The notes below the pieces were generated by a model that was not told the DNA's origin, searched no databases, and saw nothing but the letters and a program-made list of their open reading frames with translations. The translations under genes and the position numbers were made by a program. Positions 1 to 8,200 of a stretch of DNA of 64,000 bases are shown piece by piece; position 1 is the stretch's first letter; each line of letters starts with the position of its first letter. Origin of the DNA: Exiguobacterium sp. J17977. GTDB lineage: Bacteria; Bacillota; Bacilli; Exiguobacteriales; Exiguobacteriaceae. The stretch covers positions 186,001-250,000 of the forward strand of contig NZ_JAEQBB010000002.1 of assembly GCF_018616375.1 (NCBI RefSeq). The letters are read 5' to 3'.

Positions 1-571
1 TCATGAGCGCTTTCGTCGCGTCGAGTGATGGTTTTTCGACCCATTGAATCAAATGTTCCGGCGCACCGGCTTCGATGGCTGCGTCACGAAGGATGCGAGC
101 CGCTTCACTTGAACATTGTTGTGCTGATGGGTGGAAACCGAAGATGATTGGGTTACGCGTTTTAATGGCGATGATCGCTTTGAACATCGTCGTTGATGTC
201 GGGTTCGTGACCGGTGTGACCCCGGCAACAACGCCGACTGGTTCGGCGATGTACGTGATGCCGTTTTGCTCGTCGTCTTCGATGACACCGACCGTCTTCT
301 CGCCACGGAGTGAGTTATAAATATATTCTGTCGCAAAGATGTTTTTGATCATCTTATCTTCAAATACACCGCGACCTGTTTCTTCATAAGCATGTTTCGC
401 GAGGGCGACGTGCTGTTCGAGTCCTGCGAGCGCCATCGCTTGAACGATTGCATCGATTTTCTCTTGGTCAAACGTCATCAACGTCTCGAGCGCCGTATGT
501 GCTCGTGTGACGAGCGTATCGACCATCTGTTCTGCTGATGTTTCCACTACTGCTTTCTCTTTAACTGCCAT
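1..571 (-). CDS. adhE: Bifunctional acetaldehyde-CoA/alcohol dehydrogenase, N-terminal part (cut by window edge)
   Basis: The first 190 residues of an AdhE-type protein are visible; the gene continues beyond position 1. AdhE converts acetyl-CoA to acetaldehyde and then ethanol in the cytoplasm, re-oxidising two NADH during fermentation. The visible part is the CoA-acylating aldehyde dehydrogenase domain, with the conserved stretch GVTPVTNPTSTT at residues 117-128 and a TRNPIIFGFHP segment shortly after. The ATG at 571 follows AGGAGGAAACCAAC, a strong ribosome binding site. A Rex-type palindrome and a perfect cre lie upstream, which fits redox and carbon control of a fermentation enzyme. The C-terminal alcohol dehydrogenase half is outside the window, so a stand-alone acetaldehyde dehydrogenase cannot be fully excluded, but similarity from residue 1 favours AdhE. 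Confidence 0.92.
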   Translation of the reverse strand, partial: MAVKEKAVVETSAEQMVDTLVTRAHTALETLMTFDQEKIDAIVQAMALAGLEQHVALAKHAYEETGRGVFEDKMIKNIFATEYIYNSLRGEKTVGVIEDDEQNGITYIAEPVGVVAGVTPVTNPTSTTMFKAIIAIKTRNPIIFGFHPSAQQCSSEAARILRDAAIEAGAPEHLIQWVEKPSLDATKALM

Positions 572-713
572 GTTGGTTTCCTCCTCATGAATGAGAGCTT
601 AAACTGCTGACTTGATGGGAAGCACGGGGGATGAGCTGTTCGTTTGATAAGAGTTTGTGCTTTCCTTCACATTCTTAGAATACAACGTTTCTTGCAGTTT
701 GTGCGTGACAACA

Positions 714-731
714 ATGTGAACTCTTTCACAA
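714..731. promoter_or_regulatory. Rex-type operator (alternatively an Fnr site)
   Basis: The 18-mer reads aTGTGAA-ctct-TTCACAa, an inverted repeat that matches the Rex consensus TTGTGAA-N4-TTCACAA except for the outer base on the left. Rex is the NADH/NAD-sensing repressor of fermentation genes in Gram-positive bacteria. The same bases also fit TGTGA-N6-TCACA, the Fnr/Crp pattern, so the protein that binds cannot be told from sequence alone. Confidence 0.7.
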
Positions 732-823
732 TATTTTTTAGGAGAATGAGGATAGGACTTGCTTTTTCATGTGACGCTCAGTAAAATCGAATGCGTTTTC
801 ATGAAAACAAAGTCTGATTTATA

Positions 824-837
824 TGTAAACGCTTACA
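824..837. promoter_or_regulatory. cre (CcpA binding site) upstream of adhE
   Basis: TGTAAACGCTTACA fits every fixed position of the cre consensus TGWNANCGNTNWCA and is close to a perfect palindrome. It lies about 250 bp upstream of adhE and 117 bp upstream of the MarR start, so either gene could be the target; adhE is the more likely one by function. Confidence 0.7.
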
Positions 838-953
838 TACATTATGTCCATGATATGGCGAATGCACTGTGTAAAATGTCACGTGATGAGGATTGCTCGT
901 CCACCCAGCGCTCGGTCGTGTATAATGAAGAAAGAACCTAATTAGGAAGTGAC

Positions 954-1406
954 ATGATTATGCCGAGACAAGACGCAGCCGATCAGTTTGTGAAACTGAT
1001 CCCATTAATTCGCCGGAAGTTGTTACGTCGTTCCGACCTTCCGCAAATCCCAAACTTAAACTTTTCCCACTTTCATCTCCTCATGTTGATTGAAGATGAA
1101 GGCGCGGTCACGAACGGGCACATCAGTGAGACGTTATCGATTGCCCCGCCAAACGTGACGCCGCTCATCACGAAACTCGTCGATGAGGGCTACATCACCC
1201 GCGTCCCGGACGAACGCGATCGCCGCGTCATCTGGAATCAACTGACCGATAAGGGCGAACTCGTCCTCCGTGAGCGTCGCGATTCGTTTCGACGACTGTT
1301 CGAAGACCGTCTCGCGTTTCTGAACGAGGAAGAGACGGACCGCCTGATTGACAGTTTGAAGACGCTGACGGAGATCGTCGAGAAGATGGATAAGAGCGAG
1401 GGATGA
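954..1406 (+). CDS. MarR family transcriptional regulator
   Basis: A 150-residue protein of the usual MarR length. MarR proteins are dimeric winged-helix repressors that respond to small phenolic or oxidising ligands. Residues about 33-100 carry the winged helix: a 'LNFSHFHLLMLIEDEG' helix, a recognition region 'SIAPPNVTPLITKLVDEGYI' and the wing 'VPDERDRRVIWNQLTDKG'. The long C-terminal helix is the dimer interface. Starts at 954 and 960 are both possible; AGGAAGTG is 5 or 11 bases upstream. It diverges from adhE across a shared control region and may control itself or a neighbour, but no MarR palindrome was recognised. Ligand and targets are unknown. Confidence 0.85.
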   Translation: MIMPRQDAADQFVKLIPLIRRKLLRRSDLPQIPNLNFSHFHLLMLIEDEGAVTNGHISETLSIAPPNVTPLITKLVDEGYITRVPDERDRRVIWNQLTDKGELVLRERRDSFRRLFEDRLAFLNEEETDRLIDSLKTLTEIVEKMDKSEG

Positions 1407-1485
1407 TTTTTGCTCGTCAACATCCACGTCTTCTTATATAATCGAGGATGAATCAATCGAACAATGGAAAGAGAGATGACATGTA

Positions 1486-2199
1486 ATGGGTCGTAAATGG
1501 AACAACATTAAAGAGAAAAAAGCGTCAAAAGACGCCAATACGAGTCGCATCTATGCGAAGTTCGGCCGTGAAATCTACGTAGTCGCCCGTCAAGGGGAAC
1601 CAGATCCAGAATCAAACCAAGCACTCAAGTTCGTCGTCGAACGAGCGAAGACGTACAACGTTCCGCGCGCCATCATCGACCGTGCCATCGACAAAGCGAA
1701 GGGCGGCGACGAAGAGAACTTCGATGAGCTCCGCTATGAAGGGTTCGGACCGAACGGCTCGATGCTCATCGTCGATACGCTCACGAACAACGTCAACCGG
1801 ACGGCGTCTGAAGTCCGCGCCGCTTTCGGTAAGAACGGCGGCAACATGGGTGTCAGCGGGTCGGTCGCTTACATGTTCGACGCGACGGCCGTCATCGGTG
1901 TCAACGGCATGTCTGCTGACGACGTACTCGAACTCATGATGGAGCACGACCTCGACGTCCGTGATGTCATCGAAGAAGATGAGACGGTCATCGTCTATGC
2001 GGAACCAGAAGCGTTCCACGCCGTCCAGACTGCCTTCAAAGCAGCAGGCATCGAGACGTTCGAAGTCGCCGAGTTGACGATGTTGCCACAAAACGAGATT
2101 GCCCTCGACGACGAGTCGAAAGAACAGTTCGAAAAACTGCTCGACGTCCTCGAAGACCTCGAAGACGTGCGCCAGGTATACCATAACGTTGAAGGATGA
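1486..2199 (+). CDS. YebC/PmpR family protein, YeeN (YebC2) type
   Basis: A 237-residue protein matching the YebC/TACO1 family along its whole length. It starts [17 protein letters not shown] and carries the family signature PDPESNQAL, followed by the conserved '[23 protein letters not shown]' region (about residues 85-107) and '[14 protein letters not shown]'. The 'MGRKWNNI' opening is typical of the YeeN/YeeI branch, not the classical YebC branch. Members were first annotated as transcription regulators; recent work on related proteins points to translation, helping ribosomes through proline-rich stretches. It acts in the cytoplasm. A TATAAT at 1437-1442 lies upstream and a strong terminator follows, so it is probably a single-gene unit. 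Confidence 0.9.
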   Translation: MGRKWNNIKEKKASKDANTSRIYAKFGREIYVVARQGEPDPESNQALKFVVERAKTYNVPRAIIDRAIDKAKGGDEENFDELRYEGFGPNGSMLIVDTLTNNVNRTASEVRAAFGKNGGNMGVSGSVAYMFDATAVIGVNGMSADDVLELMMEHDLDVRDVIEEDETVIVYAEPEAFHAVQTAFKAAGIETFEVAELTMLPQNEIALDDESKEQFEKLLDVLEDLEDVRQVYHNVEG

Positions 2200-2205
2200 C
2201 GAACG

Positions 2206-2237
2206 AGCGATAACTTTTCGGAGTTATCGCTTTTTTT
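2206..2237 (+). terminator. Rho-independent terminator after the YebC-type gene
   Basis: A 10-bp stem (agcgataact with agttatcgct) closes a short loop and is followed by seven T residues. Confidence 0.9.
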
Positions 2238-2248
2238 GAACAATCGAT

Positions 2249-2277
2249 TTGACAACCCGAAACACATATGTTAAATT
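2249..2277 (+). promoter_or_regulatory. SigA-type promoter of the YuiF-like transporter
   Basis: A perfect -35 (TTGACA, 2249-2254), a 17-bp spacer and a -10 of TAAATT (2272-2277) lie just after the preceding terminator and about 70 bp upstream of the transporter start. Confidence 0.6.
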
Positions 2278-2345
2278 TCAAAAGTCTTTATCATATTAAA
2301 GTGATAATAAGAGAAAGAGTTTTTGAATGAAAGGTGTTGGAATTG

Positions 2346-3665
2346 ATGAATGCTGTCTTATTAGCTGTTATCGTATTATTCGCGCTCGCAATCAGTCGCG
2401 TGCACATCGTCTTGTCACTCATCCTTGCCGCCGTCGTCGGTGGTCTAGTCGGAGGTCTCGGATTCAATGAGACGTTGACCGCCTTCAGTGACGGGCTCGG
2501 CGGGGGTGCGACAATCGCCCTCAGTTACGCGTTGCTCGGCGCCTTCGCCGTCGGTCTATCAAAAACTGGACTCCCAGACGTCCTGGCTGAAAAGTTAATC
2601 AGCATGTCAGGACGCGACGTCACTGGCAAAAGTGTGACACGGGTCAAGGCGCTATTGCTATCGTTCTTATTACTTCTAGCGATCAGTTCACAAAACGCGC
2701 TACCGATTCACATCGCGTTCATCCCGATCGTTATCCCGCCGCTCCTCGTGCTGTTTAACGAGTTGAAGCTCGACCGCCGACTCGTGGCGACGATTCTCAC
2801 ATTCGGTCTCGTCACCCCGTACATGTTACTCCCGGTCGGATTCGGTGGCATTTACTTGAACGAGATTTTGCTGCCGAACGTGGAAACGAACGGCATGACC
2901 GTCGGTGATGTCAACATCGTCAGCATCATGGCCATCCCGGCGCTCGGAATGCTCGTCGGTCTCATCACTGCCTTCTTCCACTATCGGAAGTCGCGTTCGT
3001 ATGAGACGATTCAACTCGGACCAAGCGACTATGAGGTCCGGACGTTGAGCCCGCTCAAGATTTGGCTCACGGCCGCTGTCATCCTCGTTGTGCTCGTCGT
3101 ACAGCTTCAGACCGAGTCGATGATCGCCTCGGCCGTCACAGGACTCATCTTGTTGACGTTGCTTCGCCTCATCCCTTGGTCAGAGGCCGATGACATCTTC
3201 ACGAGCGGCATGCGCATGATGGCCTTTATCGGTTTCGTCATGATTGCGGCGAGCGGTTTCGCCGCCGTCATTCGCGCGACCGGTGCCATCGAACCGCTCG
3301 TCAGTGGTGCGAGCGGCATTATGGGTGACTCACAATTCGTGGCCGCACTCGTCATGCTCCTCGTCGGACTCGTCATCACGCTCGGCATCGGTTCGAGTTT
3401 CTCGACGGTTCCGATTATCGCAGCCATCTTCGTCCCGCTCTGCATCCAATACGGTTTCTCGGTCGAGGCGACAATCGCCATCATCGGGACGGCCGGTGCA
3501 CTCGGTGACGCCGGTAGCCCGGCGAGTGACTCGACACTCGGACCAACGAGCGGCTTGAACGCCGACGGTCAACACGATCACTTGCGTGAGACGGTGTGGC
3601 CGACGTTCCTCCACTACAATATCCCGCTCATCATCTTCGGCTTGATTGCCGCCATGGTATTGTAA
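2346..3665 (+). CDS. YuiF-like ion-coupled transporter (Na+/H+ antiporter family)
   Basis: A protein of 439 residues with about eleven hydrophobic membrane segments, of the NhaC/ArsB-like superfamily and closest by eye to Bacillus YuiF, which is described as a putative amino acid (possibly histidine) transporter or Na+/H+ antiporter. Conserved glycine- and serine-rich turns such as GGGATIALSYALLG near residue 55 and GDAGSPASDSTLGPTSG near residue 385 are typical of this superfamily's ion-binding loops. In-frame GTG (2334) and TTG (2337) codons precede the ATG, but AAGGTG at 2331-2336 sits nine bases before the ATG at 2346, which is therefore preferred. The substrate cannot be read from sequence. 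Confidence 0.8.
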   Translation: MNAVLLAVIVLFALAISRVHIVLSLILAAVVGGLVGGLGFNETLTAFSDGLGGGATIALSYALLGAFAVGLSKTGLPDVLAEKLISMSGRDVTGKSVTRVKALLLSFLLLLAISSQNALPIHIAFIPIVIPPLLVLFNELKLDRRLVATILTFGLVTPYMLLPVGFGGIYLNEILLPNVETNGMTVGDVNIVSIMAIPALGMLVGLITAFFHYRKSRSYETIQLGPSDYEVRTLSPLKIWLTAAVILVVLVVQLQTESMIASAVTGLILLTLLRLIPWSEADDIFTSGMRMMAFIGFVMIAASGFAAVIRATGAIEPLVSGASGIMGDSQFVAALVMLLVGLVITLGIGSSFSTVPIIAAIFVPLCIQYGFSVEATIAIIGTAGALGDAGSPASDSTLGPTSGLNADGQHDHLRETVWPTFLHYNIPLIIFGLIAAMVL

Positions 3666-3758
3666 TCACTTCCGATTGCGCCGAGCGTAAATCGTGCCGA
3701 GCAAGACGAGCACGAGTAAGAACCAAATCCCGGTATACATGAGGATCTCGATAATCAT
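3666..3758 (-). CDS. Small single-pass membrane protein, 30 residues
   Basis: An open frame of 30 codons beginning ATG at 3758, preceded by AGGAGG with an ideal seven-base gap to the start. The peptide begins MIIEILMYTGIWFLLVLV, continues with LLGTIYA and ends in a basic RRNRK tail. This is one hydrophobic helix followed by positive charges, so the tail should face the cytoplasm. It lies 55 bp downstream of gltD on the same strand, just past the gltD terminator, and its stop codon directly abuts the transporter stop on the other strand. No separate promoter fits between terminator and ribosome binding site, so expression may rely on read-through. I do not recognise the family. Confidence 0.6.
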   Translation of the reverse strand: MIIEILMYTGIWFLLVLVLLGTIYARRNRK

Positions 3759-3782
3759 TGCTAATTCCTCCTAAATGTCCAT

Positions 3783-3813
3783 GTAAAAAGGAGCGACATC
3801 GCGTCGCTCCTTT
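3783..3813 (-). terminator. Terminator of gltBD
   Basis: The stem ggagcgac / gtcgctcc is flanked by A and T runs on both sides. It starts at the gltD stop codon and could work in either direction. Confidence 0.9.
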
Positions 3814-5265
3814 TTATGATGAAGTTTTTAGCTGTTGTTGACAAGTGTTCAAGTATCCGTCGACGGTATCCGCGACTTCGCGGCCTTCCCGGATTGCCCA
3901 AACGATCAAGCTTTGTCCCCGTCTCGCATCCCCTGCGACAAACACACCCTCGACGTTCGACGTATAGTCATGGTTCGCCTCGATGCCGACTTTCCGGAGT
4001 TCACGCTCCGGTCGTTCGAATCCGATGGCGACAAGCACGAGATCGGCTGGATACGTCTCGACCGAACCGTCGACGACGAAGAACGTCGCCTGTCCGTCCG
4101 GTTTGACGATTTTCTCCATCCGCTCCGTCTCAATCCCGACGACCCGGTCCCCTTGTTTGATGACCCGGTTCGAGCGAATCAAATATGTGCGCGGGTCACG
4201 GTCGAAGTGTTCGATTGCTTCCGCATAGGCGTAATCGGTCGATAACGTGTCCGGTTGGAGCGGCCATGGCTTCTCCGGCGCCCGGAACACGCCTTTCTCC
4301 GGATGCTTCCCGAACTGCGTCACCGACTTGGCGCCTTGACGGATCGCCGTCGCCACACAGTCCGCGCCCGTGTCCCCGCCACCGATGACGATGACGTCTT
4401 TCCCGTTCGCGTCGAATCGAGCGTCGAGCGATTTCCCGCCGAGCGAACGCGTCGACTCGGTCAAATAATCCATCGCCGGCTCGACGCCTGTGGCATCATC
4501 CCCATCGATGCCGAGCGTACGCTGTTTTTGAGCCCCTGTGGCGAGAATGACGGCATCGTACGTGTGACGGAGTGACTCGATGGTCACATCGGTCCCGACG
4601 TTGACGCCCGTCTTGAAGCGAATCCCCTCCGCCTCAAGCAGACGTACACGACGTCGGACGACATCTTTCTCGAGCTTCATGTTCGGGATGCCATAGAACA
4701 ACAGGCCACCCGCCTCATCCGCTTTCTCATAAATCGTGACCGCATGGCCGAGCTGATTCAACTGATCGGCCGCTGCGAGCCCGGCCGGCCCGCTGCCGAT
4801 GATGGCGACACGGCGTCCGGTCCGCTTCACGACGTGACGAGGTTTGACCCAGCCTTCCTCGAAGGCGCGGTCGATAATCGTCCGCTCAATCGATTTGATG
4901 GCGACCGGATCTTCGCTGATACCGAGCGTACAAGATCCTTCACACGGCGCCGGACAGACACGACCCGTGAACTCCGGGAAGTTATTCGTCTCCATCAACC
5001 GCTCATAGGCTCGATACCAGTCCTGATCTGTCACGAGCTTGTTCCACTCCGGAATCAAATTGTGAATCGGGCAACCGATCGTCTCTTGTCCAATCATATC
5101 CCCGACGTGACAGAACGGGGTGCCGCAATCCATGCAGCGCTCGGCTTGTTTGACGATTGGTCCGTCTTCCATGCGGGAAGCGTATTCTTTATAATCATGA
5201 ACCCGTTCGACGACTGAGCGCTCCGGCAATGTCTGTCGTGGGATATCGATAAATTTATGTCTCAT
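3814..5265 (-). CDS. gltD: Glutamate synthase (NADPH), small subunit
   Basis: The 483-residue beta subunit supplies electrons from NADPH through FAD and iron-sulfur clusters to the large subunit, which makes glutamate from glutamine and 2-oxoglutarate. Cysteines for the two [4Fe-4S] clusters are visible in CMDCGTPFC (C44, C47, C52), C65 and CPAPCEGSC (C104, C108, C112). The FAD fold GSGPAGLAAA is at 157-166, and an NADPH fold (GGGDTGADC) lies in the C-terminal half. Length is normal for the family. The start overlaps the gltB stop by 4 bp (ATGA), indicating translational coupling. Confidence 0.96.
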   Translation of the reverse strand: MRHKFIDIPRQTLPERSVVERVHDYKEYASRMEDGPIVKQAERCMDCGTPFCHVGDMIGQETIGCPIHNLIPEWNKLVTDQDWYRAYERLMETNNFPEFTGRVCPAPCEGSCTLGISEDPVAIKSIERTIIDRAFEEGWVKPRHVVKRTGRRVAIIGSGPAGLAAADQLNQLGHAVTIYEKADEAGGLLFYGIPNMKLEKDVVRRRVRLLEAEGIRFKTGVNVGTDVTIESLRHTYDAVILATGAQKQRTLGIDGDDATGVEPAMDYLTESTRSLGGKSLDARFDANGKDVIVIGGGDTGADCVATAIRQGAKSVTQFGKHPEKGVFRAPEKPWPLQPDTLSTDYAYAEAIEHFDRDPRTYLIRSNRVIKQGDRVVGIETERMEKIVKPDGQATFFVVDGSVETYPADLVLVAIGFERPERELRKVGIEANHDYTSNVEGVFVAGDARRGQSLIVWAIREGREVADTVDGYLNTCQQQLKTSS

Positions 5266-8200
5266 ACTCCCCCTCCTTCAGTCACGACACGGAATAGTTC
5301 GAGGGCGCGGTCGGCGTCACTCAATTCCGGACGCGTCGCCTCGATGTGACGCATGACGTCAAGCACGTTCGCATAGTCACGCGGCACGATTTTGACGAAG
5401 CGTTTGCGTTCTTGCTCGAACGCCTCGAGCACAGCTCTCGCTTTGACACTGTCCGTATGGAACTGGTGCATCTCGAGCAGTGCATAAATTTGTTCGGCAT
5501 CCTCGTCGGTCAACTCACGGTCGACCGAGACGAGTTCTTGGTTGACGAGCTGTTCGTACGCTTGGTCCCCGTACAGATAGGCGACCCCGCCCGACATCCC
5601 GGCACCGAAGTTACGCCCGACATCCCCGAGGACGACGACCGTGCCACCGGTCATATACTCACAGCCATGGTCGCCGACGCCTTCAGTCACGGCGACGGCA
5701 CCGGAGTTCCGGACGGCAAACCGTTCTCCGACATGACCGTTGAAGAACGCCATCCCTGATGTCGCGCCATACAGGCAGACGTTACCGGCGATGACTTGTT
5801 CACTCTCTTCGAACGGGGCATGTTTCTCGGCGATGATGGCGAGCTTTCCACCGCTCAGGCCTTTGCCGACATAATCGTTGGCGTCACCGATGACCGAGAT
5901 GGTGATCCCGTTCGGCAAGAAGGCGCCGAGGCTTTGTCCGGCCGAACCGCTGAGACGGAGTGAAATCGTGTCCTCGGCGAGTCCGACGTTGCCATGCACT
6001 TTCGTCACCTCATGGCCGAGCATCGTCCCGACGGCGCGGTCCGTATTGCGGACGCGCCCGACGAAGAACGTCGGTTGGAGCGATTTGATGGAACGGGAGA
6101 CGGCCGGAATCAATTTGCGATGATCATAAGACTGATAGGCCGGATGGGCCAATTCCTCTTTCTCCGGCAAAGCCGTCGGAATCGACAACATCGGCGTCAA
6201 GTCGAGCGTTTTCGCTTTCGGATGAGCTTGTTTCCAGGCACTCTCCTCCAACAAGTCCGTCCGCCCGATGACGTCACGAAGCGAGGTCGCCCCGAGCGAG
6301 GCTAAAATCTCCCGTACTTCCTCGGCGAGGAACGTCATCAAGTTGACGACATGTTCGGGCTTGCCCATGAACTTCGCACGCAACGCCGGGTCTTGGGTCG
6401 CGACACCGACCGGACACGTATCGAGGTGACACGCCCGCATCATGATGCAACCGAGCACGACGAGCGGTGCCGTCGCGAACGCGTATTCCTCGGCCCCGAA
6501 GATGGCGGCGAGGACGATATCGCGTCCGGTCATGAGTTTGCCGTCAGTCTCGAGCGTGACGCGACCCCGGAGCCCGTTCAACGCGAGCGTCTGGTGCGTC
6601 TCGAGCAGACCGAGCTCCCACGGGAGTCCCGTATGCTTGATTGACGTCCGCGGCGACGCCCCGGTCCCACCGTCGTAGCCGCTGATGACGATCGTATCGG
6701 CGTTCGCCTTGGCGACACCGGCCGCGATTGTCCCGACGCCTGACTTCGAGACGAGCTTGACGCTGATTTTCGCGTTCGGATTGACATGCTTCAAATCGAA
6801 GATGAGTTGCGCCAAATCTTCAATCGAATAGATGTCGTGGTGCGGTGGAGGCGAGATGAGTCCGACGCCTGGGACGGAGCCGCGCACTTCGGCGACCCAT
6901 GGGTAAACTTTGTTACCCGGCAGTTGTCCGCCCTCACCCGGTTTCGCCCCTTGCGCCATCTTTATTTGAATCTCATCGGCGTGATACAAGTACTCGGCCG
7001 TCACGCCGAAACGTCCACTCGCGACTTGCTTGATACGACTGACGCGTTCACTGCCGTCCTCATCAGGGGTGAATCGCTTCCGGTCTTCCCCGCCTTCCCC
7101 GGAGTTGCTCTTGCCACCGATTCGGTTCATGGCGATGGCAAGCGTCTCATGGGCCTCTTTCGATAGAGAACCGAACGACATCGCTCCCGTCTTGAACCGA
7201 CTGACGATCGATGCGACCGACTCGACCTCGTCGAGTGGAATTGCATCCTGTTGTTTAAAGGCGAACAACTGGCGCAAGAATTGACCTGACGACTCATGGA
7301 GCTTGACGTAGGCATCGTAATACCGGCGCTCGTTCTCGCGGCAGGCTCGTTGCAAGAGGTGAATCGTCTTCGGATTGAAGGCGTGTTCTTCCCCATCGGC
7401 GCGCCACTGGAAGTCGGTCCCGGCCTCGAGTGGTCGTTCGCGTTTATAGGCGGATTCGTGCTGCCGGCGCGACTCGTCTTCAAGTTCGGTGAAACCGACA
7501 CCGGACAACTGTGACGTCGTACCGCGGAAGTGACGCTCAATCAAGGCGCGGTCGATGCCGACCGCCTCGAAGATTTGGGCGCCACGGTAACTTTGGACGG
7601 TAGAGATGCCCATCTTCGACATGATTTTGACGATGCCGTCGACAGAGGCCGTCTGATAGCGGCGGACCGCCTCGTCGAACGAGTAGGACAGCTGGCCCGC
7701 CTCGACCGCCTCGGCGATGGTCGCATAGGCGAGATATGGGTAGACGGCGTCGGCGCCGTAACCGATTAAGGCGGCAGCTTGATGGACTTCACGAACTTCG
7801 CCGCTCTCGGCGACGAGACTGCATGATGCCCGTAGATTGACGCGAATCAAATGTTGGTGGACGGCGCTCAATACGAGAAGCGCCGGCATGGCGAGCATAT
7901 TTTCGTTCATGTTGCGGTCCGACAAGACGATGACGTCGGCGCCGTCACGGATCAGACCGTCGACTCGCTCGAACAGCGTCTCTAGCGAAGCTTCCAAATC
8001 GTACGCATATGACGTATCGACCCGCTCGACGCGCAGTGTCTCGTTCACTTTCTCGAGCGCGGCCGCATCGAGGAACGGATGCTTTAGCCAGACACGACGG
8101 GCGTGACCTCGCCCGGTATGGACCGGGTTCGCTTGTGGCCCGAGCCACGTGAATGTCGCCGTAACGATTTTTTCACGCAACGCATCGATCGGCGGGTTCG

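Larger units (their letters stand above)
572..953. other. Intergenic control region between adhE and the MarR gene
   Basis: This 382-bp stretch has no convincing gene. It holds the adhE ribosome binding site, a Rex-like palindrome (714-731), a perfect cre (824-837), a weaker cre-like sequence (about 788-801) and a TATAAT at 921-926 that could be the -10 of the MarR gene. No clear -35 for either gene could be assigned. Confidence 0.7.

Noticed and set aside
759-941. 60-codon open frame between adhE and the MarR gene
   Set aside because: It has no good ribosome binding site, runs across the cre, and its peptide has no recognisable pattern.
1612-2184. 190-codon frame antisense to the YebC-type gene
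   Set aside because: It mirrors a well-conserved gene; long antisense frames are common here because codon third positions are G/C-rich.
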